A stretch of 64,000 nucleotides of DNA from Herbidospora cretacea (lineage in GTDB: Bacteria > Actinomycetota > Actinomycetes > Streptosporangiales > Streptosporangiaceae), in contig NZ_BBXG01000006.1 of the NCBI RefSeq assembly GCF_001570605.1, positions 310,001 to 374,000 of the forward strand, in the 5' to 3' direction. Numbering within the stretch: position 1 is the first letter of the stretch; every line of letters begins with the position of its first letter. Below, in pieces: positions 24,851 to 33,130 of this stretch. Both the position numbers and the translations under genes were made by a program. A model generated the notes under the pieces. The model did not search any database. It was given only the letters and a program-made list of their open reading frames with translations, and was not told the DNA's origin.

Positions 24851-26308
24851 CTAGACGACGAGGGCCGGCAGGGCGGGGCGGCGGCGGGCGCCGTTGTAGT
24901 CGTGCCAGGCCGAGGCCAGGGCCGCCACCCCCTCGGCCAGCACCGGCTCGGGATGGACGAACGGCAGCCGCAGCCGGGCCTCGTAGCCGGTCCCGGCCGG
25001 GTCGAAGGCCGTCCCGGGCGGGACCGCGATGCCCTTCCGGACGGTCACCTGCGCGAACGCGCCCGAATCGCCCCGGGGCAGCCGGACCCACAGGGTCTGG
25101 CCGCCCGGCACCGGCTCGGCCGACCACTCCGGCAGGTGGGCGCGCAGCAGGGACACCAGGTGGTCGTGGCGGCGCTTCAGCACGGCGATCCGGGCGGCGC
25201 GCACCTCGTCGTAGCGGTCGAGCAGCCACACCGCCGCGAGCTGGCCGACGGCGTCGCCGCCCAGGTCGTGGATGGCGCGCCGCCGGGCCAGGCGGGAGAT
25301 CACCGGGGCCGCCGCCCTGATCCAGCCGACCCGCATGCCGCCCCACACCAGCTTGCTCATCGAGCCCACCGTCAGGATCTGCTCGCCGCGCGCGTATCCG
25401 GCCAGCGGCAGCGGGTGTCCGCCGTCGAAGCAGAGGTCTGCGGGGACCGCGTCGTCGATCACCGGCACGTCGGCCTCCGCCGCCCAGGCCACCAGCCGCC
25501 GCCGGGCCAGCGGCGGCATCACCCGGCCGGTGGGGTTGTGGGCGGTCGGGATCGTGTACGCCAGCGCGGGCCGCACCGGCGCCGACCGGCCCCCCGGCGG
25601 CCCGAGGGGTGAGAGCGTGCCCCATTCGTGCAGCTCGTCGAGGCCGCAGGCGTCGATCCTCGCCCCGGCGTCGAGCAGGATCTCCGACGCGCCCGTGTAG
25701 GTCGGCGACTCGACCCTGACCGTGTCGCCCGGGGTCACGAACTGGCTCGCCAGCAGCGAGATGGCCTGCTGGCCGCCGTTGGTGGCCAGGATCTGGCCGG
25801 GCTCGGTCGGCACGCCGAGGCGGGTGAAGTGGCGGGCCACCGCGCGGCGGAACTCCGGCAGCCCGGCCGGGTGGTAGCCGATGTCGCCGGGCAGCCGGGT
25901 CGCCGCCTCCCGGTAGGCCTCGACCAGCTCGGGCGGCGGGCCGACCGGGGCCGCGCAGGTCAGCAGGGTCACCCCGTCGGGCGGGTCGAGCACGTGCAGC
26001 AGCAGGGGGTTGGTCCCCGCGCCGGACGACCGGCTGACCGGCAGCTCCGCCTCGGCCACGCGGGTGCCGCTGCCCTGCCGCCGCACCAGGCGGCCCTCCT
26101 GCTGGAGGAGCTCGTACGCCGAGACGACCGTCCCCCGCCCGACCGCCAGGCGGCGGGCCAGCACCCGATCGGGCGGCAGCGAGGAGCCGGGCGCGAGCAG
26201 GCCGTCGTCGATGAGGCCGCGCAGCCGGGCGGCCAGCAGGAGATAGAGAGGGCCACGCCCGGACGCCCAGCGCCCGAGCCACCCGACGAGCCGGTCGTCC
26301 TCCGTCAT
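24851..26308 (-). CDS. MocR/PdxR-type GntR regulator with aminotransferase domain
   Basis: A 485-residue fusion: an N-terminal GntR winged helix (about residues 15-85; LYLLLAARLRGLIDDGLLAPGSSLPPDRVLARRLAVGRGTVVSAYELL) and a class I aminotransferase-like domain (about 110-480) with the PLP Lys in VGSMSKLVWGGMRVGW and the PTAHNPTG loop. MocR proteins use the domain to sense PLP or an amino acid adduct rather than to catalyse. It is divergent from two PLP-dependent enzymes, its most likely targets. The ATG at 26308 gives the usual short N-terminus; an in-frame start at 26344 would run over the operator-like repeats. Confidence 0.9.
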   Translation of the reverse strand: MTEDDRLVGWLGRWASGRGPLYLLLAARLRGLIDDGLLAPGSSLPPDRVLARRLAVGRGTVVSAYELLQQEGRLVRRQGSGTRVAEAELPVSRSSGAGTNPLLLHVLDPPDGVTLLTCAAPVGPPPELVEAYREAATRLPGDIGYHPAGLPEFRRAVARHFTRLGVPTEPGQILATNGGQQAISLLASQFVTPGDTVRVESPTYTGASEILLDAGARIDACGLDELHEWGTLSPLGPPGGRSAPVRPALAYTIPTAHNPTGRVMPPLARRRLVAWAAEADVPVIDDAVPADLCFDGGHPLPLAGYARGEQILTVGSMSKLVWGGMRVGWIRAAAPVISRLARRRAIHDLGGDAVGQLAAVWLLDRYDEVRAARIAVLKRRHDHLVSLLRAHLPEWSAEPVPGGQTLWVRLPRGDSGAFAQVTVRKGIAVPPGTAFDPAGTGYEARLRLPFVHPEPVLAEGVAALASAWHDYNGARRRPALPALVV

Positions 26309-26322
26309 GCCGCCATCCTGAC

Positions 26323-26358
26323 ATTGGATCGTGATGCGGGCCAATTCCCTGAGATTGG
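26323..26358. promoter_or_regulatory. Candidate MocR operator: ATTGG repeats
   Basis: ATTGG at 26323-26327, its inverse CCAAT at 26341-26345 and a second ATTGG at 26354-26358 lie in the 89-bp divergent gap. The two direct copies are 31 bp apart, about three helical turns, as expected for MocR dimers. Confidence 0.45.
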
Positions 26359-26397
26359 CTCTCCAAGCAGTCCTGGGGAGGCCTCAAACTTGGCTAC

Positions 26398-27591
26398 GTG
26401 ACTGATTTGCGACCGGATACACGAGTTGTCCATCTTCCCAAGGTGCAGCCCGAAGGCAGCGCGCCGATCTCGACGCCGATCTACCAGACCTCTGGCTTCC
26501 TGTTCGACGACCCGGCCGTGTTCGCCGACGGCATGGACCGGCCCGACGGCGCGTTCGTCTACGGCCGCTACTCCAACCCCACCACCCGGGTGTTCGAGGA
26601 GGCCGTCGCCGGCCTGGAGGGCGGGGTCGCCGCCGTCGCCGCCGCCACGGGCATGGGCGCGATCAACACGATCTTCCTCGCGCTGCTCAGCCCCGGTGAC
26701 CACGTGGTCGCGCAGCACTCCCTGTACGGGGGCACCGGCCACATGCTGGAAGAACTGGAGGCCAGGTTCGGGATCTCGGTCACGTACGTGCCCGAGGACG
26801 ACCCCGAGGCGGCCCGCGCGGCGTTCCGGCCGGAGACCAAGTTCCTCTACCTGGAGACCATCGCCAACCCGATGACCCAGGTCGCCGACGTCCCGGGCAT
26901 GTGCGCGGTGGCGCGGGCGGCCGGGATCCCGGTGATCGTCGACAACACCTTCGCCTCGCCGATCGTGTTCCGGCCGATCGAGCACGGCGCGTCGATCGTC
27001 GTCCACTCCTCGACCAAGTACCTGTCCGGCCACGCCGACATCGTCGGCGGCATCTCCGTCTTCGCCGACCACGACCTGCACCGCAAGGTCTGGAAGTTCC
27101 ACTGCGGGCTGGGGGCGGCCCCCGACCCGTTCGCGTCGTGGCTGTCGCTGCGGGGGCTCCAGACGCTGCCGCTGCGGATGGCCCGGCACAACGAGAACGC
27201 CCGCGTCCTGGCCACCCGCTTCGCCGAGCACCCGGCCGTCTCGGCGGTCCACTGGCCCGGCCTGCCCGCCCACAAGTCGCACGCCCTGGCCACCAAGCTG
27301 CTGCCCGACTTCGGCGGCGTCTTCTCCTTCGACCTCGCCGGCGGCCGGGAGGCCGGGGTGCGGTTCATGAAGTCGCTGAAGGTCGCGCTGCTCGCGCCGT
27401 CGCTCGGCGGCGTCGAGACGCTGGTCCTCCACCCCGCGTCCACCTCGCACCGCTCGGTGTCCGACGCCGCGCTGGCGGCGGCCGGCATCAGCCCCGGCAC
27501 GGTCAGGGTCGCCGTCGGCATCGAACACCCCGAGGACCTCTGGACGGACTTCGCCCAGGCGCTCGATCCGGCCGCGATGATGGGCCGATGA
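26398..27591 (+). CDS. Trans-sulfuration family PLP enzyme (cystathionine gamma-lyase/methionine gamma-lyase-like)
   Basis: A 397-residue Cys/Met metabolism PLP enzyme. Family blocks are YGRYSNPTTRVFEEAVAGLEGG, HSLYGGT, VIVDNTFASPIVFRPIEHGASIVVHSSTKYLSGHADIVGG (the PLP Lys follows SST) and GGVETLVLHPASTSH. It cleaves or forms C-S bonds at the gamma position of sulfur amino acids; lyase versus synthase cannot be told here. It starts with GTG and overlaps the next gene by 4 bases (ATGA). Coupling to a Thr/Ser dehydratase-like protein and a divergent MocR suggests a catabolic unit for methionine, cystathionine or related amino acids leading to 2-oxobutyrate. Confidence 0.88.
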   Translation: MTDLRPDTRVVHLPKVQPEGSAPISTPIYQTSGFLFDDPAVFADGMDRPDGAFVYGRYSNPTTRVFEEAVAGLEGGVAAVAAATGMGAINTIFLALLSPGDHVVAQHSLYGGTGHMLEELEARFGISVTYVPEDDPEAARAAFRPETKFLYLETIANPMTQVADVPGMCAVARAAGIPVIVDNTFASPIVFRPIEHGASIVVHSSTKYLSGHADIVGGISVFADHDLHRKVWKFHCGLGAAPDPFASWLSLRGLQTLPLRMARHNENARVLATRFAEHPAVSAVHWPGLPAHKSHALATKLLPDFGGVFSFDLAGGREAGVRFMKSLKVALLAPSLGGVETLVLHPASTSHRSVSDAALAAAGISPGTVRVAVGIEHPEDLWTDFAQALDPAAMMGR

Positions 27592-28487
27592 GGCTCACGC
27601 GGACAGATGTGGAGAAGGCGGCCGCGGCGATCGAGGGGCGCGTCCGGCGCACCCCGGTCGTCGAGGCCGGTCCGGGGATCTGGCTCAAACTGGAGTGCCT
27701 CCAGTACTCGGGCTCGTTCAAGGTGCGGGGCGCGTTCAACCGCATCGTCGCCGCCGACCTCCCCGCTTCGGGGGTGATCGCCGCCAGCGGCGGCAACCAC
27801 GGCCTGGCGGTGGCCTACGCCGCGCGCGCCCTGGGCGTCCGCGCGGAGATCTTCGTCCCGGAGGTCTGCGCACCGGTGAAGATCGCGGGCCTGCGCGCGC
27901 TGGGCGCCGAGGTGATGGTGACCGGCGCGATCTACGCCGAGGCCCTGGAGGCCTCGCGCGAGCGCGCCGCCGAGACGGGCGCCCTCGAACTGCACGCCTA
28001 CGACCAGGCGGAGGTCGTCGCGGGCCAGGGCACCCTCGCGCTGGAGCTGGAGCAGCAGATCCCCGGCCTGGACACGGTCGTGGTCGCGGCGGGCGGCGGC
28101 GGCCTGGCCGGGGGAGTGCGCGCGGCCTTCGGCGGCGACGTCGTGGTGGTCGAGCCCGAACTGATCCCCACGATCCACGAGGCGCTCAGGGCCCGCGAAC
28201 CCGTCGGGGTGGCGGTCTCCGGCGTCGGCGCCGACGCCCTCGGCGCGAGCCGGGCGGGCCGGATCGCCCTGGACGTGCTGCAGGACCGGGTGACGAGCGT
28301 GCTGGTGACCGACGAGGCGATCGCCGAGGCCCGCCGGACCCTCTGGCGCGACCACCGGGTGGCCGCCGAACACGCGGGCGCGGCCGCCTACGCGGCCCTG
28401 CTCTCCGGACGGTGGGAACCCGCCCCCGGGAGCACGACGGCCATCGTGGTCTGCGGCTCGAACACCGACCCGGCCACCTTGGCCTGA
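27588..28487 (+). CDS. Serine/threonine dehydratase-like PLP enzyme
   Basis: A 299-residue fold-type II PLP enzyme. The PLP Lys lies in LQYSGSFKVRGAFNRI; the Ser/Asn-Gly loop is SGGNHGLAVAYAA; and the phosphate-binding Gly loop is VAAGGGGLAGG. It has no C-terminal ACT domain, as in catabolic dehydratases or serine racemase-like proteins. Reaction: deamination of Thr to 2-oxobutyrate or Ser to pyruvate. The ATG overlaps the TGA of the gamma-family PLP enzyme, so both are made together. It is followed by repeat copy B and a two-way hairpin. Confidence 0.88.
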   Translation: MRLTRTDVEKAAAAIEGRVRRTPVVEAGPGIWLKLECLQYSGSFKVRGAFNRIVAADLPASGVIAASGGNHGLAVAYAARALGVRAEIFVPEVCAPVKIAGLRALGAEVMVTGAIYAEALEASRERAAETGALELHAYDQAEVVAGQGTLALELEQQIPGLDTVVVAAGGGGLAGGVRAAFGGDVVVVEPELIPTIHEALRAREPVGVAVSGVGADALGASRAGRIALDVLQDRVTSVLVTDEAIAEARRTLWRDHRVAAEHAGAAAYAALLSGRWEPAPGSTTAIVVCGSNTDPATLA

Positions 28488-28597
28488 CGGCGTCGCGGCG
28501 TCGAGCCGGAGCGGCCGGTCGGCGGGGGTGCGGCGAGGAGGGGCTGCGGCGGGTGGGGCCGCGGTAGGCGGAGCCGTAACGGAGAAGAAGGGACCTC
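28488..28597 (+). repeat. Dispersed convergent-gap repeat, copy B
   Basis: Begins directly after the TGA of the dehydratase gene with CGGCGTCGCGGCG, continues with GCGGCCGGTCGGCG, GGGTGCGGCGAGG and GCGGCGGG, and ends with TAGGCGGAGCCGTAACGG plus AGAAGAAGGG. Same order of blocks as copies A and C, again between convergent genes. Confidence 0.7.
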
Positions 28598-28598
28598 C

Positions 28599-28640
28599 CG
28601 GTCACCCCCGGCGGAGTCTGTGTCGCGACGGGGGTGACCG
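28599..28640. terminator. Two-way terminator hairpin
   Basis: Exact 11-bp arms (CGGTCACCCCC / GGGGGTGACCG) with a 20-base loop between the convergent dehydratase and panB genes. Confidence 0.65.
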
Positions 28641-28646
28641 GCGAGG

Positions 28647-29486
28647 TTAGCTGTAGCTGTGCTCCTTGGCCGGGAAGGCGCCGGAGCTCACCTCGTCGGC
28701 GAAGGCGCGGACCGCGCGGCCCATCTCGCCGTGGAGGTCGAAGTACTTCTTCACGAACTTCGCCGGGTGTTCGGTCAGGCCCATCAGGTCCTGCCAGACG
28801 AGGACCTGCGCGTCGGTGCCGGGGCCCGCGCCGATGCCGATGGTGGGGATCGAGAGGGCGGCCGTCACGCGGTCGGCCAGGTCGGTGGGGACGCACTCCA
28901 GAACCAGGGAGAAGGCGCCGGCGTGCTCCAGGGCCTTGGCGTCGGCCATCAGCTCGTCGCCCGACTGGCCTCTGCCCTGGACGCGATAGCCGCCGAAGGC
29001 GTTGACCGACTGGGGAGTCAGGCCCAGGTGGCCCATGACCGGGATCCCGGCCGACACCAGGGCCTCGACCTGCGGCAGCACCCGGCTGCCGCCTTCGAGC
29101 TTGACCGCGTGGGCGCCCGCCTCCTTCATGAAGCGGGCCGCGGTCTCCAGGGCCTGCTGGGGGCTGGCCTGGTAGGAGCCGAACGGGAGGTCGGCGACGA
29201 CGAGGGCACGGGAGGATCCCCGGACGACCGCCGCGGTCAGCGGGATGAGGTCGTCGACCGTGACCGGCAGGGTCGAGTCGTAGCCGTAGACGACCATCGC
29301 GGCCGAGTCGCCGACGAGCATGACCGGGATGCCGGCCTCGTCGAAGACGCGGGCCGTCATCGCGTCGTAGGCGGTCACCATGGGCCACTTCTCGTGGCGG
29401 CCCTTGGCGGCCTGGACGTCGCGCACGGTCACCCGGCGGCCGGTGGCCCCGCCGTAGAGAGTGGCCGTGTTGAGTGCAGAGGACAT
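28647..29486 (-). CDS. panB: 3-methyl-2-oxobutanoate hydroxymethyltransferase
   Basis: A 279-residue enzyme of pantothenate (coenzyme A) synthesis; it adds a one-carbon group from methylenetetrahydrofolate to 2-oxoisovalerate to make ketopantoate. Motifs: [40 protein letters not shown] (metal Asp residues), [34 protein letters not shown], and [21 protein letters not shown]. The ATG at 29486 has a near-perfect ribosome site (AGGAGGT), which decides the start over upstream in-frame ATGs. It converges with the PLP operon and is divergent from an MFS gene. Confidence 0.95.
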   Translation of the reverse strand: MSSALNTATLYGGATGRRVTVRDVQAAKGRHEKWPMVTAYDAMTARVFDEAGIPVMLVGDSAAMVVYGYDSTLPVTVDDLIPLTAAVVRGSSRALVVADLPFGSYQASPQQALETAARFMKEAGAHAVKLEGGSRVLPQVEALVSAGIPVMGHLGLTPQSVNAFGGYRVQGRGQSGDELMADAKALEHAGAFSLVLECVPTDLADRVTAALSIPTIGIGAGPGTDAQVLVWQDLMGLTEHPAKFVKKYFDLHGEMGRAVRAFADEVSSGAFPAKEHSYS

Positions 29487-29673
29487 GGCTACCTCCTGGT
29501 CTCGTGGCGCCCCTGTGGCGTCCCCGGACATCCGCATCATCGCATGCGTCATCGGGATAGAACACCCCGGCCACTACCGGTAATCCGGCCCTGTCAGAAA
29601 ACCGGGGACCCGGATATCGAGTGGGGATCTGTCGGCGGGGCTTGGCACAATGCTCGGCGGAGGTTTGTAAGTA

Positions 29674-30870
29674 ATGAAGACCGCGATTGAGCCTTACCGA
29701 CGCCTGCTCCGCCTTCCGGGGGTCACCTCGGTGGTCGTCCTGGGCCTGCTGACCCGCATCCCGGCGACCGCGACCGGGCTGACCGTGACACTGCACGTCC
29801 GCCACACACTGGAGCTGTCCTACACCCAGGCGGCCATCGCGGGCACGGCTTCGACCATCGGCGTCGCCATCGGGTCGCCCCTCCTCGGGCGGCTGGTCGA
29901 CCGGAGGGGCGCCCGGCTGGTCGTGGCGGTGACCTCGCTGGTGCAGCTCGTCTACTGGGTCGTCGCGCCCGCGCTGCCCTACGAGGCCCTGGTGGCGACG
30001 TCCTTCGTCGCCGGGGTGCTGATGCTGCCGGTGTTCGGGCTGATGCGGCAGTTCATGGCCGCGATGGTGCCCGCCGACCAGCACCGGACGGGGTTCGCGC
30101 TCGACTCCATGTTCGTCGAGCTCTCCTACATGGCCGGGCCGGCGATCGGGGCCGTGGTGGTGGCGACGACGTCGAGCGGGGTGGCCATGCGGGCCATCGG
30201 CGTGGGGCTGGCTCTGGCCGGGATCGCGCTCTACCTGCTCGATCCGCCGATCCGGTCGGCCGAGGAACTGGCCGCCGGACCCGCCGAGAAGGTGCCGATG
30301 CGGCGCTGGGTCAACGTTCGGGTGCTGACCGTCCTCGGGGTGACCACCACCGTCACGTTCGTGCTGACCGCGACCGAGCTGGCCATCGTGGCGACCATGG
30401 AGCACGCCACCGCCTGGGTCGGGCTGGTGATCGGCCTGTGGTGCTTCTTCTCGCTGGTCGGCGGGTTCGTCTACGGGTTGCTGCCGCGCGGGTTCTCGCC
30501 GCTGCTGATGATCGGCGGGCTGGCGGTGCTGACCATCCCGGTCGGGTTCGTCGGCGGGGGCTGGTGGTGGCTGATCCCGGCGCTGCTCCCGTCGGGCCTG
30601 CTGTGCGCGCCATCCCTGTCGGCCACGGTCGACTACGTCAACAAATCCGTCCCGGCCGCCGCGCGGGGGGAATCAATGGGGTTCCACGGGACGTTCCTCA
30701 CCATCGGCATCTCCGCCGCGGGGCCGGTCGCCGGTCTGATCATCGACGGATGGGGCCCGAACTGGGCGTTCGTCGGGGCGGGGGCCATCGGGCTCGCGCT
30801 GGTGCTGGTCGCGGTGCCGTTCTGGCGGATCCCGGTCCGGGTGGAGGAGGCCGTTAAAGTTCCCGCCTAG
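29674..30870 (+). CDS. MFS transporter
   Basis: A 398-residue major facilitator protein with about 12 membrane helices. The loop between helices 2 and 3 is GRLVDRRGARLVVAV, the MFS signature; the central loop is about residues 195-215. The best resemblance is to the SotB/sugar-efflux or drug-efflux type (start RLLRLPGVTSVVVLGLLTRIP). GGAGG lies 10 bases before the ATG. It is divergent from panB, and followed by a second, unrelated MFS gene after a repeat-rich operator region. Substrate unknown. Confidence 0.88.
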   Translation: MKTAIEPYRRLLRLPGVTSVVVLGLLTRIPATATGLTVTLHVRHTLELSYTQAAIAGTASTIGVAIGSPLLGRLVDRRGARLVVAVTSLVQLVYWVVAPALPYEALVATSFVAGVLMLPVFGLMRQFMAAMVPADQHRTGFALDSMFVELSYMAGPAIGAVVVATTSSGVAMRAIGVGLALAGIALYLLDPPIRSAEELAAGPAEKVPMRRWVNVRVLTVLGVTTTVTFVLTATELAIVATMEHATAWVGLVIGLWCFFSLVGGFVYGLLPRGFSPLLMIGGLAVLTIPVGFVGGGWWWLIPALLPSGLLCAPSLSATVDYVNKSVPAAARGESMGFHGTFLTIGISAAGPVAGLIIDGWGPNWAFVGAGAIGLALVLVAVPFWRIPVRVEEAVKVPA

Positions 30871-30914
30871 TTTTCGAAACGATCCCGTTGCGTATCGTTA
30901 TTCGAGGGGTGTAG

Positions 30915-30944
30915 CGTTTCGATACGAAACGACATCGTATCGAA
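30915..30944. promoter_or_regulatory. Palindromic TetR-type operators before the EmrB/QacA transporter
   Basis: CGTTTCGATACGAAACG (30915-30931) is a perfect 17-bp palindrome, and its right half pairs again with CGTATCGAA at 30936-30944 (inverted to TTCGATACG at 30918). A related CGTATCGTT lies at 30891. The site is 18 bases before the transporter start; the TetR gene directly downstream of the transporter is the likely binder. Confidence 0.65.
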
Positions 30945-30961
30945 AGTTAACGGGGGCATCC

Positions 30962-32518
30962 GTGGATGCACACTCGGGACACCCGCGCCGCTGGCAGATC
31001 CTCGGCGTGATGGTGTTCTCCCTGCTCGCGGTGGTGCTCGACCAGACCATCCTGAACGTGGCGATCAAGACGATCGCCGATCCCGTTCACGGTCTGGGCG
31101 CCACCCAGAGCGAGCTCGAATGGGCCATGAACTCCTACACCCTGGCGTTCGCCGGCCTGCTGTTCACCTTCGGCGTGCTCGGCGACCGCCTCGGCCGCAA
31201 GCGCATGCTGATGGCCGGAATGGCGCTGTTCCTCGTCGCCTCCGTGGTCAGCGCCTACGCGCAGGACCCCAACCAGCTGATCGCCGCTCGGGCCCTCATG
31301 GGCGTCGGGGGCGCGGCGATCATGCCGGCCACGCTGGCGATCATCTCCAACGTCTTCCCCTTCCACGAGCGGGCCAAGGCCATCGGCGTCTGGGCGGCCG
31401 GGGTCGGCATCGCCGTCGCCATCGGCCCGATCACCGGCGGCCTGCTGCTGGAGCACTTCTGGTGGGGCTCGGTCTTCCTGGTCAACGTGCCGATCGTGCT
31501 CATCGGGCTGGTGCTCAACGCCGTCCTGGTGCCCGACTCGAAGGACCCCCACAAGGCCAAGCTCGACCCGGTCGGCGTGCTGCTGTCGATCCTCGGCCTG
31601 GTCTCGCTCGTCTACGGCATCGTCCGGATCAGCGACCTCGGCACCGTCGCCGACGTGACCGTCATCGTGCCGGTCGCGGTCGGCGTGGCGATCCTCGCGG
31701 GGTTCGTCTGGTACGAGTACCGCTCCGACCACCCCGCCTTCGACGTCCGCCACTTCCGCAACCCGGCCTTCTCCACCGCCATCGCCACGGTCGGCCTGGT
31801 GTTCTTCTCCGCCATCGGCGTCATGTTCTTCATGGCCTTCTACTGGCAGATCGTGCGTGGCTACTCCCCGCTCCAGTCGGGCGCGCTGGTGCTGCCGTTC
31901 GCGGCGGCGCAGCTGCTCTTCTCGCCGCGCAGCGCCGCCATGGTCGAGAAGTACGGCGCCCGCGCCGTCGGCACCGTCGCGATGGCGGTGATCACGCTGG
32001 TCCTGGCCGCCTACATCTTCGTGCAGGTCGACACCCCGATCTGGATCCTGCTGGTGCTCGGGTTCGTGCAGGGCGCCGCGATGGCCAACATCATGCCGCC
32101 CGCGACCACGGCCATCATGAACGCGCTGCCGCGCGAGAAGGCCGGCGTCGGCTCCTCGATGAGCAACGTGTTCCGCCAGGTCGGCTCCTGCCTCGGCATC
32201 GCCGTGCTGGGCGCCATCCTGTCGGCCAGCTTCCGCAACGACATGGAGGGCCCGGCCTCCGCGCTGCCCGGCGAGGTCGGCCACGCCGTCCGCGAGTCGA
32301 TCGCCGGCGCCGCCGGGGTCGCCGAGGCGCTCGGGCCGCAGGGCGCGACGCTGCTGCGCACCGCCAACGAGGCGTTCGTCACGGGCGTCCACTGGGCGTC
32401 GGGCGGCGCGGCGCTGATGACGCTGATCGGGGTGCTCGTGGTGGCGCGGTGGATGCCGGGCAAGTCGGCCCCCGTCGCCAGCCCCGACCTGGTCAAGGCC
32501 GAGAGCGCAGTAGGGTGA
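30962..32518 (+). CDS. EmrB/QacA-type MFS drug:proton antiporter
   Basis: A 518-residue transporter of the DHA2 (14-helix) family. Motif C-like DQTILNVAIKTIAD in the first helix, GDRLGRKRMLMAGMALFLVASVVSAYAQ (motif A) and GPITGGLLLEHFWWGSVFLVNVPI are family marks. It exports drugs or toxic metabolites using proton flow. The GTG start has GGGGG upstream and sits behind palindromic operators. A TetR gene follows after 9 bases, likely in the same transcript, giving a self-regulated efflux unit. Confidence 0.92.
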   Translation: MDAHSGHPRRWQILGVMVFSLLAVVLDQTILNVAIKTIADPVHGLGATQSELEWAMNSYTLAFAGLLFTFGVLGDRLGRKRMLMAGMALFLVASVVSAYAQDPNQLIAARALMGVGGAAIMPATLAIISNVFPFHERAKAIGVWAAGVGIAVAIGPITGGLLLEHFWWGSVFLVNVPIVLIGLVLNAVLVPDSKDPHKAKLDPVGVLLSILGLVSLVYGIVRISDLGTVADVTVIVPVAVGVAILAGFVWYEYRSDHPAFDVRHFRNPAFSTAIATVGLVFFSAIGVMFFMAFYWQIVRGYSPLQSGALVLPFAAAQLLFSPRSAAMVEKYGARAVGTVAMAVITLVLAAYIFVQVDTPIWILLVLGFVQGAAMANIMPPATTAIMNALPREKAGVGSSMSNVFRQVGSCLGIAVLGAILSASFRNDMEGPASALPGEVGHAVRESIAGAAGVAEALGPQGATLLRTANEAFVTGVHWASGGAALMTLIGVLVVARWMPGKSAPVASPDLVKAESAVG

Positions 32519-32527
32519 CGATCTACC

Positions 32528-33130
32528 ATGACGACCATTCAGGAATCCGCGGCCCGGGGGCGCCCCCGCAGTGAGCGCGCCGAGAAGGCGATCGTCGACG
32601 CAACCCTCGACATGATCGGCGAGGGTGTCACGGTGTCGGAGCTGTCGATCGAGGCGGTCGCCACGCGCGCCGGGGTCGGCAAGACGACGATCTACCGGCG
32701 CTGGTCGAACAAGGAAGACCTGGTGGTCGACTCGCTCGCCACGCTCCGGCTGCCCATGCCGGAGCCCGGCGGCGGCGGCGTCCGGGCCGACCTGGTCACC
32801 TACCTGGGTGTGATGCGGTCGGAGTCGAGCGAGCTGCGGAACCGGTGCATCACCAACATCGCGCTCAACGAGGCCGACCGCTTCCCCGACCTCTACCGGA
32901 GGTTCCGGGAGCTGGTCATCGAGCCGCGCCGCGAGGCCTTCCGCGAGGTCCTGCGGCGCGGCGTCGCCACCGGCGAGCTGCGGGCCGACCTCGACGTCGA
33001 GGTGGCCATGTCGATGCTGGTGGGCGCGATGCTGTTCCACACCAAGATGTCGGGGCCGGGCTACCCGGTCCCCGACGACCTCCCCGAGCGCCTGGTCGAC
33101 GAGGCGCTGCGCGGCTTCCGGGCGGGTTAG
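32528..33130 (+). CDS. TetR/AcrR family regulator
   Basis: A 200-residue repressor. The N-terminal helix-turn-helix is at about residues 20-65 (AIVDATLDMIGEGVTVSELSIEAVATRAGVGKTTIYRRWSNKEDLVVD), and the rest is an all-helical ligand domain of the TetR_C_16 type. It lies directly behind the EmrB/QacA transporter gene and probably represses it through the palindromes at 30915-30944. The stop overlaps that of the convergent glycosidase gene (TTAG at 33127-33130). Confidence 0.92.
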   Translation: MTTIQESAARGRPRSERAEKAIVDATLDMIGEGVTVSELSIEAVATRAGVGKTTIYRRWSNKEDLVVDSLATLRLPMPEPGGGGVRADLVTYLGVMRSESSELRNRCITNIALNEADRFPDLYRRFRELVIEPRREAFREVLRRGVATGELRADLDVEVAMSMLVGAMLFHTKMSGPGYPVPDDLPERLVDEALRGFRAG

